Shown: in pieces, positions 9,400-19,341 of the stretch
Layout of the letters: the number at the start of each line of letters is the position of its first letter
Position numbering within the stretch: position 1 is the first letter of the stretch
Source: Ruegeria atlantica
GTDB lineage: Bacteria; Pseudomonadota; Alphaproteobacteria; Rhodobacterales; Rhodobacteraceae
Assembly: GCF_013033965.1 (NCBI RefSeq)
Contig: NZ_WQFE01000001.1
Span: 248,001 to 312,000 of the forward strand
Direction of reading: 5' to 3'
Length of the DNA stretch: 64,000 nucleotides
The notes under the pieces: model-generated
Told to the model about the DNA's origin: nothing
The model's input: the letters and a program-made list of their open reading frames with translations, nothing else
Databases searched by the model: none
Translations under genes and position numbers: made by a program

Positions 9400-10395
9400 T
9401 CACAGCTCGATATCCAGAGTGACAGGGAAATGGTCGGACGCGGTGAGCAACGCCTCTTGCAGGTCGCCCGCATCTCGGCAGGCCGGATCGTGATACGGAT
9501 GCCAGATACGCCAATCCGGGCGGCGATCCCTTAACCCGTCGCTAATCATTATATAGTCCAGCAAAGCCTCAAGATACCCGCCATTATCAGGTCGAAAGAA
9601 GCGCGCTGTCGATGGGCCATCGCCAGGTTCGCACCTGAAAGCTGCATCTGCATGTGGGTCGAAAACCCCGGATTGAAGCAGGATTTCAACAGATGAACGG
9701 CCGAACAGGTTTTCGAATTCGTCCAGTCCGGGCCCGTCATTCAGATCACCCAGCAAGATTACCTGCTCATCAACCGCCAGATGTGCCTTGATACGTCTGC
9801 CCAGCCATATGGCCTGCGCCAGCTGCTTCCGGCGATTGGCAATAGAGATGCGGATAGCCTCATCCCGGGTTTCCGCCCCATGAGGCGCTTTTGACTTCAG
9901 ATGGGCGCCGATAAGACGAAACTGTCCGCCTGCCTTGGATTCAACCGCCAGTTCCATAGGCGGCTTGGAAAACTGCACCTGATCCTCGGTTGCATCGATA
10001 TCGAGGTCGATGTGAAAAACCTGATCGAAACGCGGGGCTCGCTGGCCTCCGTCTATTGGATCATGTCGCACCCTCAGAACGCGCGGGTCATACAACAAGG
10101 CCAGTTCTTGGTGCGTATCGTTGGCAAATCCCATCACGGCTTCGCTGGTGCGCAAATCGAACGCCTCGGCAAAGTTTTGTAGCGCGCGGACCGTGTTCTG
10201 AGATTTCCCTGTGTTTGGGGCTTCGACAACCAGCACAGCATCCGCATCGATCGCCGTCAGAACCTTGGCGATAGCCTCGATCTGCTGTGCTTTGGTGACA
10301 TCATAGCGACCCGACCAACTGTCATCGGCGATCAGTTCATCATGAAGATCAAGCAGATTGGCGAACCATTCGATGTTATAAGTCGCGAGGCGCAT
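9400..10395 (-). CDS. Endonuclease/exonuclease/phosphatase-family protein
   Basis: 331 residues in the EEP fold: N-terminal RLATYNIEWF carries the metal-binding Asn, ILLGDLNDGP the catalytic Asp/Asn pair, and SDHFPVTLDI the terminal His. No signal peptide, so it is a cytosolic Mg-dependent phosphodiesterase or nuclease of unknown target. It is the last gene of a compact minus-strand operon: three bases separate its start from the DjlA-like gene. Confidence 0.85.
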   Translation of the reverse strand: MRLATYNIEWFANLLDLHDELIADDSWSGRYDVTKAQQIEAIAKVLTAIDADAVLVVEAPNTGKSQNTVRALQNFAEAFDLRTSEAVMGFANDTHQELALLYDPRVLRVRHDPIDGGQRAPRFDQVFHIDLDIDATEDQVQFSKPPMELAVESKAGGQFRLIGAHLKSKAPHGAETRDEAIRISIANRRKQLAQAIWLGRRIKAHLAVDEQVILLGDLNDGPGLDEFENLFGRSSVEILLQSGVFDPHADAAFRCEPGDGPSTARFFRPDNGGYLEALLDYIMISDGLRDRRPDWRIWHPYHDPACRDAGDLQEALLTASDHFPVTLDIEL

Positions 10396-10398
10396 GCC

Positions 10399-11079
10399 TC
10401 AGGCCTGCGCGCCGTTGATTTCGTCCCAGGCGCGGTTGATGTCTATCATCTTCTTCTCGGCCAGACGTACGGCCTCTTCGGGAACTCCACGCGCCAGCAT
10501 CGCATCGGGATGCGTTTCGCGCACAAGCTGTCGCCAGACCTTGCGAATATCGGGCAACGGCATGTCCCGCGGCACTCCAAGAACCGTGTAAGGATCATTG
10601 GGCGCATCAGGCACAAACCGGGCACGCAACGCCATGAACTGCGCATCGGTCTGGCCGAAAATCTGGCTGACCTCTTCCAGAAACTCGTTTTCGTTGGGAT
10701 GATAGAACCCGTCCGCCATGGCGATGTGGAACAGCCCCTCCATCAGGTCGCACAGTGTGGCGCTATCCTCGGAAAACATGCGCGCGATCTTGCGGGCGTA
10801 ATCCTGATAACCTGCGACATCTGTACGGGCCATGTTGAACACACGTGCCGCGCCTTCTTCATCATCGCGGGCAATCTGGAATACGTCGCGAAACGCCGTG
10901 ACCTCGTCCCGGGTCACCTGGCCATCCGCCTTGGCCATTTTTGCGCCCAGTGCGATCACAGCGATGGTGAAGGCCACCGACCGTTCGGGTGGCGAGCGCA
11001 GCTTTTCAAAGACTGCGGTAAGGCTTTCACCCTGGGCAAGCGCGCTCAGCGCATCTGATATGCGGGTCCAGATCGACAT
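10399..11079 (-). CDS. DjlA-like co-chaperone (TerB + J domain)
   Basis: 226 residues. The N-terminal two thirds is a TerB-like helical domain (about residues 30-140, including MAKADGQVTRDE). The C-terminal J domain starts at DPYTVLGV and contains the essential HPD tripeptide (RETHPDAM), needed to stimulate Hsp70 ATPase. Unlike E. coli DjlA there is no N-terminal membrane segment, so it is cytosolic. Part of the operon from 12212 to 9400. Confidence 0.9.
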   Translation of the reverse strand: MSIWTRISDALSALAQGESLTAVFEKLRSPPERSVAFTIAVIALGAKMAKADGQVTRDEVTAFRDVFQIARDDEEGAARVFNMARTDVAGYQDYARKIARMFSEDSATLCDLMEGLFHIAMADGFYHPNENEFLEEVSQIFGQTDAQFMALRARFVPDAPNDPYTVLGVPRDMPLPDIRKVWRQLVRETHPDAMLARGVPEEAVRLAEKKMIDINRAWDEINGAQA

Positions 11080-11088
11080 GAGCGCACC

Positions 11089-11613
11089 CTAGCGCCCCAA
11101 ATCGCGACTGTCAGGTGCAACCAAACCGTCTGCGGCAAGAATCTTCTGCATCAGCACAAGGTCCAGACGTTTCCCCCACTTGCACCCAACCTCGGGCATG
11201 CGACCAACTTCAGAGAAACCCAAGGCTGCGTGAAAGGAAATCGCCGCCGGATTGGCCGACGAAATCCCTGCCACCAGCACATGTATTCCCTCAGCCCGGG
11301 CGGCAGTCTCAAGGCTCAATATCAATGCTCGCCCCACACCCTGGCCGCGCGCCTCGGGGGCCAGTTGGACCGTCAGCTCGCAGCACTGCGCATATCCCGG
11401 ACCGGATCGAAACGGGCCGTAAGTGGCAAACCCAAGAACCTGACCACTCTGTTCGGCCACAAGGTAAGCCGGGCCGCGCGCTTGGATGTCACGGGCGATG
11501 CCGTCCGTGCCGCGTTCTTCGGTTGTGAAGGTAACAAGCGTGTCGCGGATGATAGCGTTGGTGATTACGGCAATCGCTTCAGCATCCTCAGTTTTGGCCG
11601 GCCTGATTTTCAT
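11089..11613 (-). CDS. GNAT N-acetyltransferase, phosphinothricin-acetyltransferase-like
   Basis: 174 residues. The acetyl-CoA-binding motif is clear (ARGQGVGRAL, residues about 90-99), and the order IRPAKTEDAEAI ... YGPFR ... SFHAALGF ... KWGKRLD follows the Pat/MddA subgroup, which acetylates methionine sulfoximine, methionine sulfone or phosphinothricin. Physiological substrate uncertain. The start overlaps the preceding stop (ATGA), so it is translationally coupled to the glyoxalase-like gene. Confidence 0.85.
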   Translation of the reverse strand: MKIRPAKTEDAEAIAVITNAIIRDTLVTFTTEERGTDGIARDIQARGPAYLVAEQSGQVLGFATYGPFRSGPGYAQCCELTVQLAPEARGQGVGRALILSLETAARAEGIHVLVAGISSANPAAISFHAALGFSEVGRMPEVGCKWGKRLDLVLMQKILAADGLVAPDSRDLGR

Positions 11614-12212
11614 TCCAACACGCGCTTGCCATGCGGTGTTTCGAACTCTGCCCGTAATGCAGCCGGGCCTGTATCAAAAACCACGGTGTCCATTTCGCCC
11701 AACAGCCTGGCAAGTTCCAGCGCTTCAGGATGAAAGACCACAAGGCGGTTCAAGCGGCAGCCGCTATCCTGCAACATCCGCGCGGGGTGCAAGTCTCCGT
11801 GCCACTGAATAAGCGCCGGGAACAGATTGTCGAAGGGCAGACGCCCGTTTGGCGGAACCGCCATTTGCCAGCTCAACGCGCCGCGGGCTAGGTCAATCGG
11901 ATGCCCGACGCCATCGGGGAAAACGGAAAGGGAGGCTGAAATGTCCGGCACCCGGCAAATCCAGTTGGTCAGACGGGGTGATCCTTTGAACCGGTCCAGA
12001 TCGAACCACCTTGTTCTTTGCGGGTTCGGTGCCTGTGGGTCGATCGCGATAGCTTCGAGGTACAGGCCATCTCGCAATCCCAACAGACGATTGTACGTGC
12101 CGAATTTTTCGTGCCTCCCGCCATCCTGCAGCGGTACTCCCAATGCCTGTTCGACATGGGTGGACGCTTCTTCGAGCGTTTCGCCCGCAACGGCCAGATG
12201 ATCAAGTAACAC
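11610..12212 (-). CDS. Glyoxalase-like (VOC) domain protein
   Basis: 200 residues from a GTG at 12212. I prefer this start because GGAGG lies six bases upstream and the conserved LLDHLAVAG then sits at the N-terminus; the upstream ATG at 12272 lies in the downstream-terminator region of scpA. The fold resembles the Glyoxalase_3-like group (LDHL metal ligand, FGTYNRLLGL, YLEAIAIDP). Catalytic role unknown. First gene of the four-gene minus-strand operon. Confidence 0.8.
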   Translation of the reverse strand: MLLDHLAVAGETLEEASTHVEQALGVPLQDGGRHEKFGTYNRLLGLRDGLYLEAIAIDPQAPNPQRTRWFDLDRFKGSPRLTNWICRVPDISASLSVFPDGVGHPIDLARGALSWQMAVPPNGRLPFDNLFPALIQWHGDLHPARMLQDSGCRLNRLVVFHPEALELARLLGEMDTVVFDTGPAALRAEFETPHGKRVLE

Positions 12213-12227
12213 GCGGTGCCTCCTATG

Positions 12228-12257
12228 AAAAACGACCAGACCCAATCGGATCTGGTC
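12228..12257 (-). terminator. Rho-independent terminator after scpA
   Basis: On the minus strand GACCAGA-tccgattggg-TCTGGTC forms a 7-bp stem followed by GTTTTT. It lies 60 bases beyond the scpA stop and just before the ribosome-binding site of the glyoxalase-like gene. Confidence 0.75.
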
Positions 12258-12316
12258 GCATGTTTTCTTCAAAGGCCGTGGATCACAAGATTTTTCGACG
12301 AAAATCTTTTGGTGCC

Positions 12317-14443
12317 TCAGCCTTTTGCTTCGCTGATCAGGCGCAGGATGTCCTGCGCTGCTTCTGGGATATTGGTGCCTGGGCCAAAGATGGCTTTGAC
12401 GCCATGGTCGTAAAGGAACTGATAATCCTGCTGCGGGATCACACCGCCGCAGATGACGATAATGTCCTCAGCCCCAGCTTTCTTGAGTTCCTCGACCAGC
12501 TGCGGTGCTAGTGTCTTGTGACCCGCCGCCTGCGAAGAGATGCCAATAACATGCACGTCATTGTCCACCGCATCTTGCGCGGCCTCTGCCGGAGTTTGGA
12601 ACAGCGGGCCGACATCCACGTCAAATCCGATATCCGCAAAGGCGGTTGCGATCACCTTGGCACCGCGGTCATGGCCGTCCTGCCCCATCTTGACCACCAG
12701 CAAACGGGGGCGGCGGCCTTCGGCCTCAGCAAACTCTTCAATGGATTTCTGGATCGCAGCAAAACCTTCGTCGCCTTCGTAGGCCGCGCCATAGACACCG
12801 GCCAGCGTTTTTACCTCGGCGCGGTGACGGCCGAACTCTTTCTCCATTGCCATGCTGATCTCTCCTACCGATGCACGGGCGCGGGCGGCCTCGACGGCGG
12901 CGGCCAGCAGGTTTCCACCCTCACGGGCGGTCTTAGTCAGCGCATCCAGTGCCTGTTGGCATGCGCCTTCATCGCGCGTCGCACGGATACGTTCCAGACG
13001 CGCGACCTGAGCTTCACGAACGGCGACGTTGTCGACATCCAGAATGTCGATCGGGTCTTCTTGTTCCTTGCGGTACTTGTTGACACCGACGATCACCTCA
13101 TCACCCCGGTCGATCATGGCCTGACGGCGGGCTGCGCTTTCTTCGATGCGCAGCTTGGGCATTCCGCTGGCGACGGCCTTGGTCATGCCGCCCATTTCCT
13201 CGACCTCTTCCATCAAGGCCCAGGCTTTTTCGATCAGCTCATTGGTCAGGCTTTCGATGTAATACGAACCGGCCAGCGGATCGACCACATCGGTCACGCC
13301 GGTTTCCTCTTGCAGAACCAGCTGAGTGTTACGCGCGATGCGGGCCGAGAAGTCGGTCGGCAGCGCAATCGCCTCGTCCAACGCGTTGGTGTGCAGCGAC
13401 TGGGTGCCGCCCAGAACCGCGCTCATCGCCTCGTAGGCGGTGCGGATCACGTTGTTGTAGGGATCCTGTTCCTGCAAGCTGACACCCGAGGTTTGACAGT
13501 GGGTGCGCAGCATCTTTGACCGTTCGGATTTCGCACCAAAATCAGTCATCACCCGGTGCCAAAGCGTGCGGGCGGCCCGCAGCTTGGCGATCTCCATGAA
13601 GAAGTTCATACCGATGGCGAAGAAGAACGACAGACGTCCCGCGAACTTGTCCACGTCCATCCCGGCCTGAGTTGCAGCCCGCACATACTCGCGACCATCC
13701 GCCAGCGTATAGGCCAGTTCCTGTACAAGGTTCGCCCCGGCCTCTTGCATGTGATAGCCCGAGATCGAGATCGAGTTGAATTTCGGCATCTCATTTGATG
13801 TGAATTCAATGATGTCCGAGATGATCTTCATCGAAGGTTCGGGCGGATAGATATAGGTGTTGCGCACCATGAATTCCTTCAGAATGTCATTCTGAATGGT
13901 GCCGGACAGGACAGATTTGTCGTGCCCCTGTTCTTCGCCTGCCACGATGAAGCTCGCCAGAATCGGGATCACCGCGCCGTTCATGGTCATCGAGACCGAG
14001 ACCTTGTCCAGCGGGATGCCGTCGAACAGGATTTTCATGTCTTCGACGCTGTCGATGGCTACACCGGCTTTGCCGACGTCACCGACGACACGCGGGTGGT
14101 CGCTGTCATACCCACGGTGCGTCGCCAGATCGAAGGCAACTGAGACACCCTGCTGGCCAGCCGCCAGGTTGCGGCGGTAAAACGCGTTTGATTCCTCAGC
14201 GGTCGAAAACCCTGCATATTGGCGGATCGTCCACGGACGCCCGGCATACATTGTGGCCTTCACACCGCGTGTAAATGGACCGAACCCAGGCAGCGATCCC
14301 ATATGCTGCAACTCAGCCGTGTCTTCCTGAGTATAGAGTGGCTTGACGTCGATACCTTCCAAAGTCTCTTTCGTCAGGTCGTCCAACGGGCGTCCGCGCA
14401 GCTCTTTCTCGGCCAGCGCCTGCCAGTCTTTCGTATCGGTCAT
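12317..14443 (-). CDS. scpA: Methylmalonyl-CoA mutase
   Basis: 708 residues, the length of the single-chain enzyme. It isomerises (R)-methylmalonyl-CoA to succinyl-CoA using adenosylcobalamin. The TIM-barrel catalytic domain occupies roughly residues 30-560 ([21 protein letters not shown]). The C-terminal cobalamin-binding domain has the DXHXXG motif with His591 as lower cobalt ligand (DGHDRG), then SSQAAGH. AAGGA precedes the start. It completes the route begun by PccA/PccB nearby. No epimerase gene and no MeaB-type G-protein chaperone are seen in this window. Confidence 0.97.
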   Translation of the reverse strand: MTDTKDWQALAEKELRGRPLDDLTKETLEGIDVKPLYTQEDTAELQHMGSLPGFGPFTRGVKATMYAGRPWTIRQYAGFSTAEESNAFYRRNLAAGQQGVSVAFDLATHRGYDSDHPRVVGDVGKAGVAIDSVEDMKILFDGIPLDKVSVSMTMNGAVIPILASFIVAGEEQGHDKSVLSGTIQNDILKEFMVRNTYIYPPEPSMKIISDIIEFTSNEMPKFNSISISGYHMQEAGANLVQELAYTLADGREYVRAATQAGMDVDKFAGRLSFFFAIGMNFFMEIAKLRAARTLWHRVMTDFGAKSERSKMLRTHCQTSGVSLQEQDPYNNVIRTAYEAMSAVLGGTQSLHTNALDEAIALPTDFSARIARNTQLVLQEETGVTDVVDPLAGSYYIESLTNELIEKAWALMEEVEEMGGMTKAVASGMPKLRIEESAARRQAMIDRGDEVIVGVNKYRKEQEDPIDILDVDNVAVREAQVARLERIRATRDEGACQQALDALTKTAREGGNLLAAAVEAARARASVGEISMAMEKEFGRHRAEVKTLAGVYGAAYEGDEGFAAIQKSIEEFAEAEGRRPRLLVVKMGQDGHDRGAKVIATAFADIGFDVDVGPLFQTPAEAAQDAVDNDVHVIGISSQAAGHKTLAPQLVEELKKAGAEDIIVICGGVIPQQDYQFLYDHGVKAIFGPGTNIPEAAQDILRLISEAKG

Positions 14444-14611
14444 TGCGATTTCCTTTTCTCAATTCGAGTCGCGAACAGGCTGCACCTGCGCGTTTTGACG
14501 TTCCATGCCGTCCGCTGCGACGCGTGCGAACGCGATATTTTGAAGCTTGTGTGCATTTCGCCGGTCGCATTCACCGGCGCAGGGGCTATATTCAAACGAA
14601 CAGGAGGCCCC

Positions 14612-15058
14612 ATGACACGAACGCTTGCCCTTGTTTTATCGGCACTATTCCCGCTGGCCGCGATGGCCGCAGACGGGGCTGCGCCCGCTGAGGACGAGTT
14701 CGTCCGCCCGACGGGGGACAGCGAACTCAGCGAATTCTTGTGGGTCAACCGACCAATCGTCGTATTTGCGGATACCCCCGCCGATCCAAGGTTCCAGCAG
14801 CAGATCGACATGCTGGTCGAAGGCGAGGCTGCCATGCGGGATCGCGATGTCGTCGTGCTGACCGATACAGATCCGTCGGCCAAGTCCCCGATCCGGTCGC
14901 AATTGCGACCGCGCGGGTTCCAGATGGTGTTCGTCGACAAGGACGGTGTTGTCAAACTGCGCAAACCATCTCCGTGGAGCGTGCGCGAAATTGGCCGTTC
15001 CATCGACAAGACGCCCCTGCGCGAACGCGAAATCCGAGAACGACGCGAAGGCGGCTGA
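14612..15058 (+). CDS. DUF4174-domain secreted protein
   Basis: 148 residues with a signal peptide of about 20 residues (LALVLSALFPLAAMA). The mature part looks like a thioredoxin-fold DUF4174 protein without the CXXC pair: FLWVNRPIVVFADTP, then DRDVVVLTDTDP, then GFQMVFVDKDGVVKLRKP. The start at 14612 has AGGAGG six bases upstream; the much longer in-frame extension overlaps scpA. Periplasmic; function unknown. It points toward pccA, which is on the other strand. Confidence 0.85.
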   Translation: MTRTLALVLSALFPLAAMAADGAAPAEDEFVRPTGDSELSEFLWVNRPIVVFADTPADPRFQQQIDMLVEGEAAMRDRDVVVLTDTDPSAKSPIRSQLRPRGFQMVFVDKDGVVKLRKPSPWSVREIGRSIDKTPLREREIRERREGG

Positions 15059-15134
15059 ACGCCCGCGCCACGCCCAAGCCCCCCGACGTGATACGCCGGG
15101 AAACTTTGGTGATATGGCGAGCGCAAATTCATGA

Positions 15135-17180
15135 TCACTCGAACTCGATGATCACGTCGTCCACGGCGAGGTTGTCGCCGGGGCCAGCATTGATCTTCGC
15201 GACAACACCCTTCTTCTCAGCGCGCAGGATGTTTTCCATCTTCATCGCCTCGACGGTACACAGGGCCTGACCTTCCTGAACCTCCTGTCCCACTTCGACG
15301 TTGATCTTCACGATCAGGCCCGGCATCGGGCAAAGCAACAATTTCGAGGTATCGGGCGGCAGCTTTTCGGGCATCATACGGGCCAGCTCGGCCTGACGCG
15401 TAGTACGGACATGGACCTTGAGATCCGCGCCCCGGTTGCGAATTCGGAACCCGCCCGAGATTTTACCGACCTTCAGAACCAGCGGGCTGCCATCGACGTC
15501 CAGAACCGCCAGTTGATCTCCGGGTGTCCAATCCGAAGTGACCCGCATGGTCGTATCGTCCGAGAATGTCACGGTTGCCCCATCGCGATCCGCATCAATC
15601 TCAACTGCATATTCCTGCCCTTGCAAGGTGACGACCCAATCAGAACCGACCTTGCGTTCATGATTGTCCATCCGGCCAGAAACGCGGGTGCGGCGAATCT
15701 CGGCAACGCGATGCATCGCGGCACAGGACGCAGCGATGCGGCGCAAGTCGGCCTCGGGCAGTTCAACGCCTTCGAACCCATCGGGATATTCCTCAGCGAT
15801 AAAGGCCGTGGTCATGTCGCCGCTGACGAATTTAGGGTGATCCATCACCGCCGACAGGAACGGTAGGTTGTGGCCAATGCCTTCGACCTCAAAACTGTCC
15901 AGCGCCACGCGCATCGCTTCGATTGCTGCCTCACGGGTCGGGGCCCAGGTACACAGCTTGGCGATCATCGGGTCATAGTACATACTGATCTCGCCGCCCT
16001 CATAGACGCCGGTATCGTTACGCACAGCTGCTTGGCCCTCAGGCGCTTCGCCTTGCCATTTACCGTTCAGCAACAGCGGACCGGATGCGATTTCCTGCGG
16101 CGGACGATAGCGCGTCAGACGTCCGATCGACGGCAGGAAGCCGCGATACGGATCTTCAGCATACAAGCGGTTTTCAATGGCCCAGCCGGTCAGGGTCACG
16201 TCATCTTGCGTGATCGTCAGCTTTTCACCCGCTGCGACGCGGATCATCTGCTCGACAAGGTCAACGCCGGTGATCAGTTCGGTGACCGGATGTTCGACCT
16301 GCAGACGCGTGTTCATTTCCAGGAAGTAGAAGTTCTTTTCGCCATCAACGATGAACTCAACCGTGCCGGCGCTGGCATAGTTCACGGCCTTGGCCAGAGC
16401 CACCGCCTGTTCGCCCATCGCCTTACGGGTCGCTTCGTCCAAGAACGGCGACGGCGCTTCTTCGACCACCTTCTGGTTCCGACGTTGGATCGAGCATTCA
16501 CGTTCACCCAGATAGATTCCGTTGCCGTGACTGTCGCACAAAACCTGAATTTCGATGTGCCGTGGCTGGGTCACGAATTTTTCAATAAAGATACGGTCAT
16601 CACCGAACGAGTTTGCCGCCTCGTTCTTGGACGACTGGAACCCCTCGCGCGCTTCTTCGTCATTCCACGCGATCCGCATGCCCTTACCGCCGCCGCCAGC
16701 GCTGGCCTTGATCATGACCGGATAGCCGATTTCGTTGGAAATCTTGACGGCCTCATTGGCGTCTTCGATCAGGCCCATGTAACCGGGAACGGTAGAAACA
16801 CCCGCCTCCTGAGCGATCTTCTTCGAGGTGATCTTGTCACCCATGCTTTCAATCGCACCGACAGGGGGCCCAACAAAGGCCACGCCTTCGGCCTCAAGCG
16901 CCTCGGCAAATTTGGAGTTTTCCGACAGAAAGCCGTAACCGGGGTGAACAGCCTGCGCCCCGCTTTGGCGGATGGCGTCCATGACCTTGTCGATCACGAT
17001 ATAGGACTGGTTCGCAGGCGGCGGTCCGATATGCACCGCCTCATCCGCCATCGACACATGCAGGGCGTTCTTATCTGCGTCCGAATAAATGGCGACGGTG
17101 CCGATACCCATCTTGCGGGCAGTCTTGATGACCCGGCAGGCGATCTCGCCCCGGTTGGCGATCAGGATCTTGTTAAACAT
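15135..17180 (-). CDS. pccA: Propionyl-CoA carboxylase, biotin-containing alpha subunit
   Basis: 681 residues. Order of domains: biotin carboxylase (1-450; ATP-grasp glycine-rich loop KASAGGGGKGMR, and ERECSIQRRNQK), a central linker/BT domain, and a C-terminal biotin carrier domain whose EAMKM motif carries biotin on Lys647. With PccB it converts propionyl-CoA to (S)-methylmalonyl-CoA. AAAGGA lies before the start. I see no TTTGCAAA element in its upstream gap, unlike pccB and pccR. Confidence 0.96.
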   Translation of the reverse strand: MFNKILIANRGEIACRVIKTARKMGIGTVAIYSDADKNALHVSMADEAVHIGPPPANQSYIVIDKVMDAIRQSGAQAVHPGYGFLSENSKFAEALEAEGVAFVGPPVGAIESMGDKITSKKIAQEAGVSTVPGYMGLIEDANEAVKISNEIGYPVMIKASAGGGGKGMRIAWNDEEAREGFQSSKNEAANSFGDDRIFIEKFVTQPRHIEIQVLCDSHGNGIYLGERECSIQRRNQKVVEEAPSPFLDEATRKAMGEQAVALAKAVNYASAGTVEFIVDGEKNFYFLEMNTRLQVEHPVTELITGVDLVEQMIRVAAGEKLTITQDDVTLTGWAIENRLYAEDPYRGFLPSIGRLTRYRPPQEIASGPLLLNGKWQGEAPEGQAAVRNDTGVYEGGEISMYYDPMIAKLCTWAPTREAAIEAMRVALDSFEVEGIGHNLPFLSAVMDHPKFVSGDMTTAFIAEEYPDGFEGVELPEADLRRIAASCAAMHRVAEIRRTRVSGRMDNHERKVGSDWVVTLQGQEYAVEIDADRDGATVTFSDDTTMRVTSDWTPGDQLAVLDVDGSPLVLKVGKISGGFRIRNRGADLKVHVRTTRQAELARMMPEKLPPDTSKLLLCPMPGLIVKINVEVGQEVQEGQALCTVEAMKMENILRAEKKGVVAKINAGPGDNLAVDDVIIEFE

Positions 17181-17297
17181 GGAACGTCCTTTGTCTTGGT
17201 GTTCTGAGAACGCAAAACGCCGCCGCGGGGAACAATCCCCACGACGGCGTGATGCGCGATGACGGTCGGGGCGACGCGTGCCCCGGAAAACCCGGTA

Positions 17298-17501
17298 TTA
17301 CCTACAGTTGTTCTGTGTCTTGCAGTACAGGACGTTGCCGGCCGCGCCGACAACTGCCCCGAACAGCGGATCGGCGCTGACAACAGCCGCTCCGACCGCA
17401 CCTGCGCCACCGCCAAGCAGCGCTTGTTCACCCGTTGTGTCGCCGCAGGCGGCAAGGCCTGCACAGGTCGCCATCGCAAGAACGAGATTCGAGATTCGCA
17501 T
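17298..17501 (-). CDS. Small glycine-rich lipoprotein
   Basis: 67 residues with a lipoprotein signal ending in the lipobox LAAC (Cys19). The mature part has a short glycine-zipper-like stretch (LLGGGAGAVGAAV) and another small-residue stretch, and two C-terminal cysteines (YCKTQNNC) that could form a disulfide. AAGGGG precedes the ATG. Probably outer-membrane anchored; function unknown. Confidence 0.75.
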   Translation of the reverse strand: MRISNLVLAMATCAGLAACGDTTGEQALLGGGAGAVGAAVVSADPLFGAVVGAAGNVLYCKTQNNCR

Positions 17502-17631
17502 GATTTCTGCCCCTTTTGGATTCTGGATGCGTTCGGGGGCAAATGTCGGTTTTCGGCCTTGTTATTCAATAACAAGCGGTCCTGAGCTGGATTTTGCGCA
17601 AGTTTGTGCCGCTCTACGCATGGTTGTTGCG

Positions 17632-17680
17632 CAAAGAAAAACGCGGACAGGACTTTGTGAACTTCACAAGCCTGCCCGCG
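17632..17680 (-). terminator. Terminator-like hairpin, minus strand
   Basis: CGCGG-a-CAGG ... CCTG-c-CCGCG with an inner TTGTGA/TCACAA stem forms a long interrupted hairpin. On the minus strand it is followed by TTTTTCTTT. No annotated gene ends into it from the right, so its transcript is unknown. Confidence 0.5.
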
Positions 17681-17879
17681 GAAGGAAGGGGTACGGAATA
17701 GTAGGTGCATGTGCGACGCAGGCAAAGTAGAGCCGCACGGCTTGATCAGGTTGCTCGGCACAATCGACGACGTAAACAAAGTATTGTTTCCGGATGGGAT
17801 TCCGGCTGGAAATCGCCCATTGGGCGAACTTGCGCGCAGAATCGCGCCGAGGTTGGGCACTGTTCCGGTTGCTGGGGAT

Positions 17880-17915
17880 AACAGTAACGCCGTCACGTTG
17901 CTGTTACTTTTCTTC
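17880..17915 (+). terminator. Terminator-like hairpin, plus strand
   Basis: AACAGTAACG and CGTTGCTGTT pair over 10 bases (one G-U) around a six-base loop, followed by ACTTTTCTTC. No plus-strand gene precedes it, so it may end a small RNA or be fortuitous. Confidence 0.4.
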
Positions 17916-18151
17916 ACCAAAAGAACTGTTTCTGCGCTTGCAACATCACGGATCACAGAAAAGGACGCCAGAAAATCCGCTCTCAAAATCATAAGGTTAA
18001 CAGATCTGTTCACCATTGGGTGAAAAAGGCCGCCAAATCCCGCACAATTCCTTGAGAAATCAGGCGCTTTACATCCCGTTCTCGTGATTTCCCTCAAGTT
18101 CCCTTGCGTGGAACGGTGCCCGTGCACACTCGCACACAAGGAAACATCCAC

Positions 18152-19303
18152 ATGATTGCAAAGAGAAAAACGGCATTGCTGCTTGCCGTATCCGCGCTCG
18201 GCATGTCCGGCACGGCTGCTTTTGCCCAAGATGCCCAGACGCAGGCGGAACTTGATGCCCTGCGCGCCCGCGTCGAAGCCCTGGAGGCCGGAAAACCCGG
18301 TGCGGGTACCGGTGACCTTCGAATCGGAAACACCGCGCTTGATGTTTACGGCTACGTTAAGGCTGATTTCTTCTTCGATACCGACTTTGAATTGGGCGAC
18401 CTTGCCGATGCGACCCGAATTGGCGAGCCGGCAAACGCCACCAGCGGCAGCTTTGGGGCCACTGTGCGCCAATCGCGGATCGGACTTCGGACCAACACGC
18501 CTTCTGCCATCGGCGATATCTCGGGCCAGTTGGAGGTCGATTTGTTTGCGTCCGGCGGCAATGCCGAATTCCGCCTGCGCCACGCAAATATTCGCATCGG
18601 AGACAATTGGTTGATCGGTCAGTACTGGACAAACTTCCAGCCGTTGGACACTTACCCGACGACCGTCGAATTCAACGGCCCCGTGGGCATTCCTTTCGCC
18701 CGTGTCCCTCAGGTGCGTTACACAAACACGCTTGGGTCCAATACAACCTTTGCGTTTTCGATCGAAGAAAATGTTGGTGGCTCGAACTCGGATGATCCCG
18801 TCCTGACCGGATCCATCGAATACAATAACGGCACTTACATCGGTCGCGCCTCGGCCTTGTACGGAAAAGCACAGTCCGGCGCGGTCGAGGTTGACCAGAC
18901 GGGCTTTACCCTTTCGGCCGGCATCCGACCCTGGGAAGGCGGGCTTTTTCAGGTCAACTACGTTGATGGAGAGGCGCTTGGCCCCTACCTGATCGCTGCC
19001 GGTGACGCCATCGTCAACGGACAGGCCAATGACGTGGATGGATTTACCGTGGAATTCCGTCAGGACCTCGGCGCCAAATGGAACGTCGGCATCGCCTACG
19101 GGCAAGAGAACTACGACCTGCCGACCTCGACCGGGACCCTGTCCTTTACCGAAATTGAAACGATCCACGTGAACGCTTTTTACAAAGCGACCGACAATCT
19201 GACCTTTAGCGCCGAATACTTCTATGGCGAGCGCAACGACGCGCCGACCGGACGCACCTTTGACAGCGACCGGATTCAATTGGCGGCGCAGCTGAACTTT
19301 TGA
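18152..19303 (+). CDS. Outer-membrane porin (DcaP-like)
   Basis: 383 residues. Signal peptide of about 25 residues ending AAFA-QDA, then a short coiled coil (QAELDALRARVEALEAG) as in DcaP-type trimeric porins, then a beta-rich barrel of alternating residues finishing in the outer-membrane C-terminal Phe (AAQLNF). It should form a trimeric channel for small solutes. The start at 18152 has AAGGAAAC upstream; an earlier in-frame start would place extra residues before the signal peptide. Monocistronic, with its own terminator. Confidence 0.88.
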   Translation: MIAKRKTALLLAVSALGMSGTAAFAQDAQTQAELDALRARVEALEAGKPGAGTGDLRIGNTALDVYGYVKADFFFDTDFELGDLADATRIGEPANATSGSFGATVRQSRIGLRTNTPSAIGDISGQLEVDLFASGGNAEFRLRHANIRIGDNWLIGQYWTNFQPLDTYPTTVEFNGPVGIPFARVPQVRYTNTLGSNTTFAFSIEENVGGSNSDDPVLTGSIEYNNGTYIGRASALYGKAQSGAVEVDQTGFTLSAGIRPWEGGLFQVNYVDGEALGPYLIAAGDAIVNGQANDVDGFTVEFRQDLGAKWNVGIAYGQENYDLPTSTGTLSFTEIETIHVNAFYKATDNLTFSAEYFYGERNDAPTGRTFDSDRIQLAAQLNF

Positions 19304-19315
19304 CCGCACATATCG

Positions 19316-19341
19316 ACCCTGCCCCGAAACGGGCAGGGTTT
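19316..19341 (+). terminator. Porin terminator
   Basis: ACCCTGCCC-cgaaac-GGGCAGGGT is a 9-bp GC-rich stem ending in TTTC, 12 bases after the porin stop. A second small hairpin (AGGGCG-ggaa-CGCCCT) follows at 19343-19358. Confidence 0.75.

Larger units (their letters stand above)
17502..18151. other. 650-base region without a convincing gene, upstream of the porin
   Basis: Open frames exist on both strands but none has a ribosome-binding site, a recognisable domain or the codon pattern of the neighbours. The region contains a terminator-like hairpin reading on the minus strand (17641-17680) and another reading on the plus strand (17880-17915), so short transcripts may end here on both strands. 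The last 150 bases should contain the porin promoter and leader; I could not place a convincing -35/-10 pair. Confidence 0.5.

Noticed and set aside
12518-13519. 333-codon open frame on the plus strand
   Set aside because: Antisense to scpA; a shadow of a high-GC gene.
15870-17207. 445-codon open frame on the plus strand
   Set aside because: Antisense to pccA, with no recognisable domain; the pccA frame is fully conserved.
17709-18023. 104-codon frame in the region upstream of the porin
   Set aside because: No ribosome-binding site, no conserved feature, and it crosses a hairpin with a T-tract.
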